Shown here piece after piece: positions 14,495-27,888 of a DNA stretch of 64,000 bases (position 1 is its first letter; every line of letters starts with the position of its first letter). The notes beneath the pieces were generated by a model. The model had not been told where the DNA came from and made no database searches. It worked only from the letters and a program-made list of their open reading frames with translations. The position numbers were made by a program, and so were the translations under genes. The DNA is from Pyrus communis (lineage: Eukaryota; Streptophyta; Magnoliopsida; Rosales; Rosaceae). Location of the stretch: contig NC_084817.1 in assembly GCF_963583255.1 (NCBI RefSeq), positions 20,565,989 to 20,629,988 of the forward strand, given 5' to 3'.

Positions 14495-17400
14495 ATGTCA
14501 ATGTACGGACACTCGCAGGACATGACCATGCCCAACCCGATCCCCGCCTGTGACGACGACGATACCGGCGCCGCCGATTCCATCGACAACGCCCACATTC
14601 AATACGATTCCCATACGCTCGAGGACGGTGGCATCGTCGTCGTTGAGGACGTTAGCTCCGACGGCGTCTACGTTCAGGGCGGCTCCGCTGGCTCCGAATT
14701 GCGTGGTCAGCCTTACGACGGCTCCAGCCAGCTCACGCTTTCGTTTCGCGGCCAGGTCTTTGTTTTTGACGCGGTTACGCCCGAAAAGGTAAGAACTTTA
14801 TTCGAATTTGATTGGTCATTTAGGGTTTTTTAGAGCTTGTGAATGATGATGTTCTGTAATTTACAACAAAATGTTGGTTGCTGAAAAATAGAGCTCTGTA
14901 ATACGAAAAGTTTGAATATTTATTAAATTAGGCAAAAAAATTGATTCATTGAGCAACACCATGCTAGTATGATTATAGTTAAATTTCTTCAGTTACTATT
15001 TTTTTTGTGCATTTTGATGTTGTTTGAAGGTTCAAGCGGTGTTATTACTGTTGGGAGGAAATGAATTATCGCCTAGCGCTCAAGGGACGGAGTTGGCATC
15101 TCAGAATCCGAGGGTATCTCATTAGACTGGAAATTTTTTGCATCCTATTCGTATGTGAATATATTATAATGGTGTGTTTTCTTGTACTCCATATTATGTA
15201 GGCTACAGAAGATTTTCCCCGATGTAGTCAACCTCACAGAGCAGCGTCATTATTTAGGTTTCGGCAAAAGAGAAAAGAGCGATGCTTTGACAAAAAAGTG
15301 AGATATGGTGTTCGTCAGGAAGTAGCACTCAGGTTCGTTTTTTTTATTAAGAAAGAAAAGTTGCAGCAGGTGGTGTAGTCTATATAATATGCTTCTGCTC
15401 AAATACCTTTGGTATAATGTATGAATTGATTGGATGTGCTTATTGAATTGCAATCAGGTGGTGTAGTCTATATACTTGTGTGCCTGTTAAATTGAAAAAG
15501 TAGAGATTCTTTTCTGTTACCTTGTTCATTGGTCTACTGTGATGTTAAGTGTTTGCAGTTTAGTGTAAATCAAACAACCTTTTTTGCGGGTTAAGATAGC
15601 CGTGTACCTGTGCTGTCTATGCCGATAGATTTGTGTTGTAATGAATTAGGCTTCCTTTTATAAGTTTAATTGTATACAGTTTCAACAATAATATTACATA
15701 TCTTTTCAAAACCAAGTTGATTACAGATTTATGGATTAACAATTCAGGTCCAGAATAATGATTTAAAAATTGGCATTAGGACTCTGCCATAGTTTATAAT
15801 CCCACATAGGGATCTTGATTCCTTACTTAATTGTTGGCATAGTTCAGGCTTTTAACCTTTTACGTCATTCTACTACACTCATGACTCATGTGAGTAATCT
15901 ATGCATAATGTTTGAGCAATATTATCTCAAATATCTTGTTACACAAAGCTAGCTTTCTATTTATAAATAGGGCTCTACCAATTAATGTCACATGGTGAGA
16001 TTTTTCATACTTATGTGGAACCAATTATATGGAGCACATTATTATGACAATAAGCTAATTTAATCCAGAAAAGGAGAGAATGCCTCAATTAGTCCATGAA
16101 AAAAAAAACCATACACAAAATATATCTCCTGTATTGTACAGGTTCATTTAATACGCTTGTACTCAATTGGTCCAAGGAAGAAAGGAGGATATGATGAGCA
16201 TCCTACATTCTGTTGATTTCTCGTCTGTTGCTTATTATTGTTATAGATTTACTTTCTTTTGTTTCATTATGCTACATTCTTTGTTTAAGTTTTACATTAA
16301 ATGTTTGATTCATGTATGTAAATCAGGATGCAACGAAACAAGGGGCAATTTTCTTCCTCGAAAAAGTCAGATGGAGATGGTAACTGGTCTAATGGCCAGG
16401 AGTCGGGGCAGGAAGATACCCATGCAGAAACCTTGTGAGTCTGTGCAATATTGTAGAGTTTCGTAATCTTAAGGGAACAAAAGAAAATAAGAATTTGGTG
16501 GATGGGTTTTTTATATTTTGTGTACTATATTTTTGTTTCCTATTTCTAAAGGCGTATTATATTTTTCTTTATCATTCTTATACTTTATGCGTCTTACCTG
16601 TGACTAACTATTCTTGCACCTCTTATGATTTGCATGTTTTACCCGTCCAGCTGCAAGCATTGTGGAACAAGTTCAAAGTCCACACCAATGATGCGGCGCG
16701 GCCCATCTGGTCCGAGGTCTCTGTGCAATGCTTGTGGGCTTTTTTGGGCAAACAGGGTCTGTATCTTCTCTAGCGATGAATTAATCACTTCATTTCTTTT
16801 GTTGCAACAATATTATGGTCTCTTTCCTTCTTTATGTATCCTTTGCCCTCTTCCAGCCACATATTTACTTGATAAAAATTAATATTGTATTTAATCTTGA
16901 CTTGTTTGTGCTCCATGAATCACTAACAAAAGTTTAGAGGTCTGAAGAGTTGAACTCTGAAAAACTCCAAGTCTCCAACTAAGCCTATAGGAGACTCTAA
17001 GTTCAGAGTTGTCGTCTGTTAAATAGGAATATTACATGGAATTTTCTTGATTCATTCATTCTTCAAACGTGATAGCATGAACTGGTAATGCCTGTTAAAA
17101 AAAAAAAAAAAAAAAAAAAAAATCAAGAATAAATATATGTTGGGACTTGGGAGAGGTGATAAAGAATAGAGGGTGATAACATGGATTTGTGTGGTTTTAA
17201 CACCATTTGATGTATTTGCTCTATTTGTGGCTATGAGCAAGTAAAATTTTTTTACATCATAAAATATTCAAAGGTGTTATTTTATATTTAATTTACATTT
17301 TAGCTCCCAATTTTAAGATTGATAGTTTTTCTCGACCTTGAATTCATTAGACGTAGATTTCAAGAGAATATACACTACAGGCATTCTTTGTGCATTACCT

Positions 17401-17773
17401 GTAAATCCGCCATATAAGCGAACCTAGTATTTTTGCACCGGAGATCCACGCTTCATACAATTTACATCAAATTTTTGCAGGGTTCTATGAGGGAACTTTC
17501 CAAGAGAAGCCATGATGTCAAACGAACTGAGCAGGTGTGTGTTCCATCTTCCATGTCTCTTGAGTACATTACATCAAACAAATTGGTATTGCTATGTGTA
17601 GAATGAGTTTTCCATTATCTCTGCTCAATTTTGTGCCCTTCTTTTATGTATATTAAATACAGGGAGGTGAATCTGATACTAAAGATTTGGACAGCGTAAC
17701 TGCTATCGATGCACACAACAATCTTGTTCCCTTCTCTAATGGTGATAACTCGGCCTTAGTTGCTGAAAACTAG
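14495..17773 (+). CDS. TIFY-CCT-GATA transcription factor (ZML/GATA24-like), copy A
   Basis: Seven coding exons: 14495-14788, 15030-15113, 15202-15332, 16327-16434, 16651-16756, 17481-17534 and 17663-17773 (stop TAG). All have GT..AG introns and consistent phases, for 295 residues. The TIFY motif reads [11 protein letters not shown] (about 81-91). The CCT domain reads [19 protein letters not shown] (about 140-178). A GATA zinc finger has Cys207, Cys210, Cys231 and Cys234 in the C-X2-C-X20-C-X2-C spacing typical of ZIM-like factors, with [20 protein letters not shown]. It should bind GATA-type DNA in the nucleus; Arabidopsis ZML proteins act in light-stress and cryptochrome responses. The exon 4/5 junction codon reads Phe, less usual than Thr. 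A poly-A tract at 17097-17122 lies in the intron before exon 6. Lacks the long C-terminal tail of copy B. Confidence 0.94.
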
Positions 17774-20080
17774 GTTTCATTAAAATGCCAACGTTGTCTC
17801 CGGCATCATTCAAGTAGGCTTTCCCAGAATTTTCATTCGGCTTGTCCGATCTTAATGTACAGCTATAATAGTGCCGTGATCAATACAAGAAGTAATCTAT
17901 TTTTTTTCATTTTGATTTTGTTTGTTGAGTTTTGATACTGACTCTCCTTGACACCAGCTGAGAGGATACAAAACCTACCTAAACCATTTCACTATTTAAT
18001 ATTTTAGTACATTTTGCATCATTAATGTGTAATTGCTTATATGACCTGTAAGAGGTCTTAGATTTGATTTTGTCAAAAGCGAATTCGAATCAAATTGTTA
18101 TGGTTAGATAGTAGTCTACTCATCCATCCAAAGGGCCAAAAGGCAATGTATGCTAGAAAGTTGATCAATCGTGAGGCAATAGATTGAGCCTAAGTACTGT
18201 ATTGCTATTTTTCCCTATGCCTAAAAAATAAGTAAATTGAATGGTGTATTTTGGATTTTGGAGCTTGCTTTATGACAATACTACATTTCTCATCTATGCC
18301 ATATAGTACTATAGTTTAATGACATTTTTTTTCAATTGTAAGTGAGAAGTTTGAGGTTCGAATATCATAGGATGGCCAGTTCAACACCCATTTATTCTCC
18401 TGCGCCTTAATGTGAGTATATTGTTATATCAAAAATATTTGGTCTCTAGTTCAGTTGGAAGTTTTTTGTGAAGGGGGATTTTGCTGAATTATGATAAATA
18501 AATTATGATGGTTAAATTAAAATCTTGGTAGAAAATGGGAAGCAATTTGTGACAATTGCGCTCTCTATTTCTTAGGAAAATTTTGATAATTTTCATTGTT
18601 GTTATTAAGAAATTTTCATTATTATCGTTTAAATTAATGGGCAAAAAAATAAATTGATTGTGAATTCGTTGTTTTTGAGCTTAAAACTTTTCACTTGTTA
18701 CTAAAGAAACATACTATTAGGTTGTACTAGTATTAAGTGATGAATTATTAGTTGGTTTTGTAATTTTATGCTCTAACAACCATATATTCCTAAAAGTGTG
18801 TGGACGGATCATAATTGCAAGTACAACATTATCCTTTTTGGATCAAATGGCCATGACCATGATGGCCAACCTAGTCCATTCCTTATAAGGACACCACACC
18901 AGTCCCCCAACTCTGCATTTTTCCCTAAATAATCCACGCCACTTTCCAAACCCAATCACTAACCCCATGCCTACCATCACGAGCCGTTGGATTACATTCC
19001 CGACACCCATCAACTGCATCTGGGTCCCGCCAGCTGTTTCCTCATTCACCACCCCCCTCCCCCACCAGAAAGCACCCGCATGTGGCCATGGACCCCACCC
19101 CATATCCATCCAAGCAAGCAAAACTTAATACTAACTCTCGCGCAACACTAGATACTTACCCTACACCAAAATATAAACCGAGTGGTGCAATTCCGCTTAT
19201 TTTTTAGTCATGATCAAATTTATTGAAGAAGATCGAAAGATGTAAGTTAGCGTAGTTGTGTGAAGGACATATTTGAGTTCGTTGATAGCACCACCATACC
19301 CACGAAAAGATAGTACTATACCTCTTATCTAAAATAAGTCATTATATCGTGCCAATATTATGTTGTTTTAAAATTATAGTCAGAATCATTTGTTCTCTTT
19401 ATCATAGTATGAAGATTTTTTTTTACAAATTTACTTTAGAGATGATTTAGTCATCTAAGTATTAAATAAATTGTCAATTATCATAACAAGTAACATTTCG
19501 TAACCAGTTGTTAATTTATGTAATTCACACAGACGACTAAGTGGTGTCCCAATCAAATGAATTTTTTAAGCAAAGTCTTAGATGATAAAGAAAATGATAA
19601 TATTAGGGAGATCAAAATTTTTAAATCGAATTTGTAAACCAAATAATGTGGTTGTAGACGATTAGCCTATTAACTAAATATCAATTAACGTATTTATTTT
19701 TTATTGATGACATATTATTTAGTTTAAAATTTTAATATCTTTAATATTACCTAAAGAAAAATAGTTTAGTTATGACATTAAAATGATATGCAACTTCATT
19801 CCACTAAGACAATTACTACTCAGGTTATCGAAATAAAAAGTGTACCACACAAAAATTGTGAAAGAGAATATAAAAGTAGGAAAATATGAATTTCGGCTTT
19901 TTGAATATTTTATTTTTTAGGAAAATAATTTATTACCCATTCGCGGGTCACAAAGGAAACACAGAGGCACGCCCTGCAAATCTTAGCTATTTTTTTTTTC
20001 GGCTTCTCGTTGATTTTTGGAAGCTTCTTCTTCTTCATCGAGCTCAGAAAATTTCCTGCTTTATTAGCTAGTATCAGGGT
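17774..20080. other. Spacer between the two GATA genes
   Basis: 3' UTR of copy A, then AT-rich intergenic sequence and the promoter of copy B. A C-rich, GC-higher stretch at 18845-19125 stands out but encodes no recognisable protein on either strand. No transposon termini were identified. Confidence 0.5.
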
Positions 20081-20224
20081 TTGGGGTTAGGGTTTGTTTC
20101 AGAAAATTGTTACACTGTTACCTTGCGACGGAGGCTATGGGTTTTCCGGTGGAACCGGTTTAGGGTTTTGAATTCGGAGAAGGCGGAGGGGCTGAGCGTT
20201 AGGGTTTGGTGAAGGGGATATTGG

Positions 20225-23200
20225 ATGGCAGCCGTCAATCCACAGCCTCTGGAAGCTGGACCATTTGAGGAGCACGGGAGCGGTCCAATACAGGTAGAAG
20301 ACGATGACGGTGACTACGAAGATGGTGGTGATGATGGTATGGAGGACATGGAAGAGGTGCATGTGAACCCCGTCAGCGTTGCGGAGCGTGGAGGAGGAGG
20401 AGGAGGAGGAGGAGGAGGTGTGGTCATGGCGTCCAGGACTAGCGAGCTCACTCTGTCCTTTGAAGGCGAGGTCTATGTCTTCCCTGCTGTTACACCCGAG
20501 AAGGTCTCTCTCTCATCTTCGTTTTGAGTATTTTTATTGTAGCAAGAACCAATTTTTCTTTCTTCCCAAATATTCATATTGTGCTTGCGCCACTGTGCTG
20601 TGCTGAATTTTTAGTAATTGAGTTTTGTATTTTTCCGCGTAATTGCAAAGATACAAATTCATTTCTGTTCCAACTGAAAATTAAAAAGGAAAGAACGAAA
20701 CTTGGATTGGGTTGGAGGGATACGAGTTTATGGGACTTGAAGTTTTGATGTTTGTGATAAAATTTAAAATTTGATTACGATTCGGTTTCTACACTTATTG
20801 TTTTTCCTTAAGATTAAGACCCTTAGAATAGGCGTGCTGTTTAGTTTTATCAAATTGGTATTATGGGTATGAAATGAATATGGAAATTATCGTACGCATG
20901 GATTCCCCTGTGACGAGGTTTTTAAACAAATGTTCTGGAAGAAGAATGAAAGTATGCTTTCATGAATCTCTCTAAACCAATATGAAGCAACAAGTTATTG
21001 GCAGGAAAATATAGTGTGGTTGTATGAAATATGAACTTCTATTCCATCACTTGGATCATTATAACTAGCAAATAGATATGGTAATCCCTTCAACTAGTTG
21101 AAGCCAAGTAAGTCTTTGTCTGTTTCTGTTCTCTCTAAGTTGGCCTGTTAAATTTACAGCCATCTGTTTACTAAATTTACAATAAAATGCGTTTGCTGGT
21201 TTGGATTATGCCCATTTTGAAAGAAGGCTCAGATTTAGGATTCCATATAACAGGTGCAAGCAGTGCTCTTGCTGTTGGGAGGACGTGATGTACCAACTGG
21301 TGTGCCCACAGTGGAAGTGTCTTACAATCAGAATCCAAGGGTAATTCATATGTTGACATTAATGAGACCAATTTCAATGCATCTTCTGTGCTTATGTTCA
21401 CATGTTGCCTTCCACAATCTCTAGGGTGTGGGTGACACCCCAAAGCGTTCAAATCTTTCGCGAAGAATAGCTTCCCTGGTAAGGTTTCGTGAAAAGCGGA
21501 AGGAGAGATGTTTTGACAAGAAAATTAGGTACACTGTGCGTAAAGAGGTTGCACAGAGGTAAGACGAATTGAGGACGCTTCTTTCTTTCTGTTCCTTTTT
21601 CTTGTAACTACTAACTAGTGCTTTTGGGTTCAACTAATTTCGTACGGTATGGGGGATTTGTTTGAAAAGAGAATCATTTATTGTTGAATCATAGATTAAA
21701 ATTTCATGTGGCAATGCCTAGTAAATTATAATATTTTATGCATATATTTTCAGTTGCATCAACAGTTCTTACATTCTGAATGCATTTTGATCTTTACTTT
21801 AGTTACTTGAAACCATTGATATGTGTATCTTTCCATTAAAGCATTCTCTTGATGTTCTGTCTCCTTAGAGATGGTTCTTGAACATAATCGATATTTTATG
21901 CACTGAATAATAGCCTAGGTAACTATTACTTTTTGGGTTTGAGTCAATCTGAATTCTTTAACTGATTTTTTTCAAATCAGTTTGGTTGAACATTGAGTAG
22001 ATGTTTGCCTTTTTGTTTAAGCATGTAGTAATTTGGAAATTATTTCACTGTTTTTAGCATAACTGTTAAGTTTCTCTGATCCAGTTTTGCAATGAACATA
22101 TACCCTTCCTAACCCAGAACTCGGCTCTCCTCGCACCAAAGCGTCAAAGTATCGTAAAAGATGTATGGTGCAATCACCTCTCAAACCTAAATGGTAGTGC
22201 TGCCACAAAACCACACCCCCTGGCGCGCATAAATGAAGCTGTATATTTAAATAGTAGACCAAGGGTCTGAGACAACTGTAACCAAGGCTTCCTGCCTAAC
22301 ACTTGGATGACTTCCCTCCCAATGGTGTGACGAGAAATAAACTTGCTTTATAGTCCACAAATCCATTCATAAGATTAAACCAAGTAAACTAAGCATCCGG
22401 CAATCTAATCTCTTTTGTTTTCCTATTAAATTTACCATAATCATGCATAATCCCCCGATGCAATTTTTGGAGACGAACTTGTGTTAAAATTAACCCCTAC
22501 CCACACACCCCCTGAGATTGAGGAGCAAGTACAAAGTCAACACCACAAAGATAACGATATGGAGTCAATAAAACGGTGATCATTCTTTGGTGGTGCTGTA
22601 TTGGATTGTATGTAAGAAGAAAAAATAGTTTTTTTGCGGATAAGGTGGATTGGATTGCTTTTGGATAGATAAACACACACACACATTTTTTGCTTCGTCT
22701 TTATGTCTTTGTTTAAGCATCTAGTTGCAATTCATCTTAATTCTAGGGAAATTTGTGCTTTTGCTTGTGGAGTGTAGATCTGATTATGCTGATTTTGATG
22801 TTAGTTATGTATTCAAAATTTGTTTGCATTAACATGACAACTGGGAAGATAGGATATTCATTATTCATGCATTTCACAAATTAATAATATTTTTGTTTAC
22901 ATCTTCCATGGTCCTATGGTGTTAAGATGTGTCATTCTTTCTGTTATTCTTATTGTTTTGCTAGGATGCTTCGGAAGAATGGACAGTTTGCATCGTTAAA
23001 ACAAACTTCAGGTGCTTCTAGTTGGGATTCGACTCAGAGTTGTCTTCAAGATGGCACTCCTCAACCAGAAACTGTGTGAGTTCCAAGCTAATTCTGTTCT
23101 TTTGATTTCCTCTGTTGAATGATGTGTAATTATGGTCTAAGTTTTCCATTTGATAATGTTGTGTTCAACGCTTTGTCCTGTTTCTGCTGTGTTTTTTCAG

Positions 23201-24916
23201 CATACGGAGATGTCAACATTGTGGAGTTAGTGAAAATAATACTCCTGCAATGCGCCGTGGACCTGCTGGGCCAAGAACTTTATGTAATGCATGTGGTCTT
23301 ATGTGGGCGAATAAGGTTGGTTTATTCTACTTTTTTGTACTGTACAAATATTACATTTTTGACATACAAAGTCGAGACCACAGACCCTCTTTCTCTCACT
23401 CTCAATGTATCTCAGATTGATCTTTATTGTCATTATTGCTATGATCACAAATATCTGTTACTGTCTTTTAAGCAACTTTCATTTTCTTCACCACTTTATT
23501 GATTGTACAGGGAACATTGAGAGATCTCAGCAAGGGTGGAAGGAACCTTACCATGGACAATATAGAACCTGTATGTGCAACATTTAAGAATATGGGTTTT
23601 TCTTCTATTTTAGAAGTAGAGTTGATTTTCAAGTGGCTGCTAAATGTTTTATTTCTTCTCCTCTATGTTGTAAGTTGGCTGATAGTTCATGTAAAGAAAT
23701 CCAGCCTCTATACACTGTTTACTCCCTAGTATTTTTTCATTCTTGTGTTTGTGTTGCTACGATTAACATGACCAATCCTTTGCAATAACAAAAATGACCT
23801 TTGCAGGGAACACCGACTGAAGTCAAGCCTTCAGTTGTTGAAGGAGAATTCTCCAGAAACCAGGATGAGCGTGTATGATTTTTCTCTCCTATTACCATTA
23901 TCTTCTGCATGAAGTATGAGCTGCAAGCTCATTCTATTATGCCTAATAATCATGGTGTACGCAGGGCATTCTTGATGGTCTTTCAAAAAACGTTACTGAA
24001 GGATCCAATGATGCTTCTGTTAACCCGGATGACGAGGAATGCATTGCATTTAAGGTTCTAGCTTTTCTATATTTATTTCTGTATTTTTTTTGTTATGTAT
24101 TGTGAAAGTTAACTACCAAATGCTTATGTTATGCATACTTAGCACAGTTTTATAGCACAGTCCATGATTAATAGAAGACTACGGAGCACTTGGTCTTTTG
24201 TTGACGGACATGGATAACCTTGGACCACAAATATTCAAACCATTTTCTTAGCATTCGAATTTGCATAATGCACATTTCAGTTAGACTTGAAGATATCAAT
24301 GAGCATGTGGAAATTTTCATAGATGTCTCTGTATATTGAATTCTAAGTTGCCATCCATCTTCCATGAATTGATACCTAAATATTTTATGTTTATTTGCTC
24401 TGCTTGCTATTACCGTATAGGAGGAGCATTGATATTTTCTGGCCAGAAAACTTTTGGTGTTGGTCAACAATATACACGTAGCTTATTGAAATAACTAACC
24501 AGATAACTCCATGGATCCTCAGTTATTGTGTTTAATCAGAACAACCTGCAAACATGTGTTTATTTTGTGTTGTGATGTAATTCCATGCTGTAGGATTTGC
24601 ATGAAACCGCTGAAGATCTTACGAACAGTTATCCGATGGGGATTGTTTCCTCAGCGAATGATGAGCAGGTATGATAATATGGATATGTTTTAATCTGTGC
24701 TAATATTCTTGTTCCGCTAAACAACCAAGAAATTGAACATTATACCCTAAATGTATTTTGGTCCTGGTCTATCTGTCATTCCACTATTGCAGAACAAAAT
24801 GAGGCCTCTTTAATGTACAATATCTTATGTTGAAGTTTTGGTGTCTGCAGGAGCCTCTGGCTGAGCTCGCAAATCCTGCGGATACAGATTTAGACATCAC
24901 TACTAATTTTGATTAG
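20225..24916 (+). CDS. TIFY-CCT-GATA transcription factor (ZML/GATA28-like), copy B
   Basis: Ten coding exons: 20225-20503, 21254-21340, 21425-21558, 22965-23075, 23201-23315, 23511-23570, 23807-23872, 23965-24054, 24594-24668 and 24851-24916 (stop TAG). Phases are consistent, for 360 residues. The N-terminus is acidic (24-44), then ten glycines (56-65) from a GGA run. The TIFY motif reads [11 protein letters not shown]. The CCT domain reads [19 protein letters not shown]. The GATA finger uses Cys208, Cys211, Cys232 and Cys235 (C-X2-C-X20-C-X2-C), with [22 protein letters not shown]. The tail (285-360) is acidic and spread over three short exons that copy A lacks. Intron 3 is long (1.4 kb). 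Same orientation as copy A, 2.45 kb downstream. Exon structures up to the finger correspond one to one, so the pair arose by old tandem duplication. Confidence 0.94.
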
Positions 24917-25470
24917 AAGGTGATGATTTGTTAGCCAATTGATGCCAGGATGCCGCATCAGTTCCTCTCGTGACCTTCTGCAACATATAGATGAAAGTTT
25001 TTGAACTTCGTAAGTAGAGTCATTTTAGGGAGTTTACGAGTTAATCTGCAAAGAACCCCGGGATCTTCTGATTGCAATGATCTTGTGAATGGAGGCACAT
25101 TGCTACTTTCAGATGACGATAGATAAACCGGTGGTGGTTGAAAATTTGATGTTTATATTTTTTCTTGCGTACAAGAGTTGGAAGTAGAGATGTGGGTTGA
25201 GTGTGTTAAGCATATTCTAATATTATTTGTAATTTATTTAGGTCTCTTCTAGTTTACTGAAATGTTGAGATCATCACATAAACTTACACCCAACTGATGA
25301 ATGGTAGGCTCAGTTTATTTTTGTATCTTAAATATGTAAAAGGTCGTCGGACACGCTTCTTTATTTATGATCATCAAATTGAATAAATCAAATAGAATCA
25401 ATGGACAAGATAAGCATAGATTTGTGAGGGGACAAATTGTGTATGTATACATTTTTACATATGAAATCAC
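24917..25470. other. 3' flank of GATA copy B
   Basis: Probable 3' UTR to about 25260, then AT-rich spacer. Nothing else recognised. Confidence 0.5.
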
Positions 25471-25479
25471 CATGTCAGG

Positions 25480-26490
25480 GAACGGTATTAGAGGTGGTAA
25501 ATTGATTCATTGAGTTGTTAATGAGTATTCACTACGATTCATTAGTTTGATTTCACCTTACATTATTACTACTGCCATCAATCTCTTCTTTATATTATGG
25601 TGAATATCAAATTAAACATGTCTTAACGGGTATCTATTAACAATCCAAAGAGATTTACCACCTCTAGACGGTATAAGATCAAGGTTTCCCATGTGGGCAG
25701 GAAGTCATTCTAGTCCGAAAAAAAAAAAAAAAACGGAAGAAGAGAGAGAGGGAGAGAGAGAGAGAAAGTCCAAACTACATTTTACATCCTATATTTTGAG
25801 TTGGTTTTTAAATTGAGTCGTGAGGTTTTAATTTTTTTTACATTCCACTTTGAGGTTTTAAAATTATATCAATTTACACATTTTGTTTATTTGAACTTTT
25901 AATTTTCTATTAAACTGATGAGTTTTTAGTTAATGTGGTGTAAATATAGCTTGCATTTTTTTTCTTAAATAATAATTATTAATGAAAGAGAGTTTGGAAC
26001 TATTACAATAATTTAGGAGAAGGAGTTTTGATCATGAAACAAATGAGTTGAAACTCAACACCTTATCCAATAAGATAGTGAACCGAATATAATGCCGCTT
26101 GTATATCAATCTTATTACGAGTTTTATGCTCATCGTGTGAATCTTGCCGTTCTTGTGAATAAACCTCTTAATAAATTCTAGAAGCAGTCCCAACTTTTGC
26201 CGTCCTTGTGAATCATGTTCTTCTGAAAATAAATATCCCCACATTATTCCGCACGTTGCCTCGGTTAATGGATCTTGAGAAGATAGATCTCTACCAACCG
26301 TGTTAAAAAAAGAATCAGGATCCTCGAGGCAAGATAAACAAACTCAAAACCTCTTTATTACCAAACGGACGGTTGTTTTAAGGCAAGCTAGATTCCATGC
26401 ACTGCATACATGTTCTTTTATGATAGTATTACTGGTCAAATATTCTAGGTTATGACAGGAATATGGGTGCCCAGAACCTGATTTTCTCCC
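25480..26490. repeat. Diverged copy of the SABRE-bearing repeat family
   Basis: Collinear with 46905-47560 and 48340-48660. Shared words include AGTTTGATTTCACCTT, TTTACCACCTCTA, GATCAAGGTTTCC, AATTATATCAATTTACACA, GCAAGCTAGATTCCATGC and ATGATAGTATTACTGGTCAAA. It is older than the 44-53 kb copies, with many substitutions and the intervening SABRE exon 2 deleted. Confidence 0.8.
26199..26300 (-). pseudogene. SABRE-like exon relic (oldest copy)
   Basis: The reverse strand reads LTEA, then MWGYLFSEEHDSQGRQ, corresponding to MWGYLFPEEEQDSQKRQ in the exon at 48332-48433. The downstream exon is absent here and substitutions are numerous. SABRE-family proteins are very large bridge-like lipid-transfer proteins. 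This is only a fragment inside a repeat. Confidence 0.6.
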
Positions 26491-26767
26491 AATTCAATTG
26501 TAGACATCGAAATTTTAGTAAAATAAATGTTCATCAATATATTAAAGTTTTGACATGCCAAGGTTTACGTGGCATATGCCGTGTGTCACACAAATCGTAC
26601 ATATGGATGTGACTCATCAAAATCGGACGAGTCATCAAGAAGCATACGTGTCAACAGTTGGCGGAAATAATTTATTTAATTTTAATTTAATTAAATCAAA
26701 TGTTAATTGATGAAGTCAAATCACGAACCGATCCACAAATCAAGTCCTAGTTTTTTTCATCAATTAA

Positions 26768-26936
26768 GGGCTTGTTTGGGTGTGCTTTTAAAATGACTGA
26801 AAGCGCTTTTAGAGAAAATGTTATTGGGTTACAAAAGCACTCCATGATTTATTAACATTTTTACTAAGGATTGTTCCCAAAAAGGTTTTCACAAAAAACG
26901 CTTTCAATCATTTTAAAAACACATTCAAACGAGCTC
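26768..26936. mobile_element. 169-bp MITE with about 38-bp terminal inverted repeats
   Basis: The left end GGGCTTGTTTGGGTGTGC, TTTTAAAATGACTGAAAGCG matches the reverse complement of the right end, GAGCTCGTTTGAATGTGT, TTTTAAAATGATTGAAAGCG. The interior pairs further. No clear target-site duplication was seen. The terminus resembles hAT-type MITEs, which is inference. Confidence 0.75.
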
Positions 26937-26952
26937 TAATAAAGCCCACAAT

Positions 26953-27041
26953 CAAGTATTTGTCTCTTAATTATGTTAAATGTTATTTGTACAAATATGT
27001 GTCCAAGTATTTGTCTCTTAATTATGTTAAATGTTGTTTGT
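26953..27041. repeat. 51-bp tandem duplication
   Basis: CAAGTATTTGTCTCTTAATT starts at 26953 and again at 27004. The second copy is truncated and differs at one base in TGTTATTTG / TGTTGTTTG. Confidence 0.85.
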
Positions 27042-27244
27042 ACACTTTTTTTAACCATTAAATGTTATAATATTCAATAATCTTGATTAAGAGTAATGTT
27101 GAGATTTTTAAACATTTAAGTGAGATCGATAATGACGTGAATTATAATTAATAAAAAAAATTATGTTAAATGAATAGGAATTAGCTATTAGAATAAAACT
27201 CAAAAAGAAAAAAAAATGAAACAACATTGAAACCAGAAAATAGG

Positions 27245-27335
27245 GACAAAGATTGACTTTTTAGTGTAAAAATGTGGTTTTTCATTAAAGTGAACAATAC
27301 CGGGAGCTTTTCGTTAAATTTCTCTTAAATAAATT
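27245..27335. mobile_element. Fragment of the TTAACGAAAAG-type MITE
   Basis: Contains TGTAAAAATGTGGTTTTTC, AGTGAACAATACCGGGAG and CTTTTCGTTAAA, the same interior and end as the element at 8885-9037 but without a recognisable left terminus. Confidence 0.5.
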
Positions 27336-27888
27336 GGCAAAGTAAAGAGAACTAAAGAAAAAAGTTTTGAAAATAAATTTGAGCACTAGGGTTCTGCTGT
27401 CACCTTAACAATCCTACGTAGTTCTTCCAATTACTTATGAATTACACATGCATATTTTGAAGGTTAAGTTTTCCTAATATATATTCTACTTGGAACCTCC
27501 CAACATAGAACGTATATCTAACATGTAACCTGTCCGGACGTTCGGATCAAATATGAACATGGGCGACTCATTATGTTTTATGAAAAACCATGCAGTCCTT
27601 AAGACGTGTGTTCATCCTAAGTAAAATTACAATTATTAACCACAAGAAGCCAATGCCAATTTCAAGAAACCTTCCGACCAAAATTGCATTAAATTACTTT
27701 TTTAAATATCCTAATGGCCGCGAATCACCAAGACAATTAGATAGTTTAAAACTGTGATTAATAATTCAAAACATGCATGCATAATATCATAAGTAAATTG
27801 AAAAGAAACTACATATTCTTACTAAGGCTCGTGGCTTTGCCCTAGCAAAAGAAACTAGTTACGAACAATCATAAAATAGAATATTAAA

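Noticed and set aside
18843..19121. 92-codon reverse-strand open frame, Trp/Gly/Met-rich
   Set aside because: Lies in the C-rich promoter region of GATA copy B; composition explains the open frame, and no domain pattern is seen.
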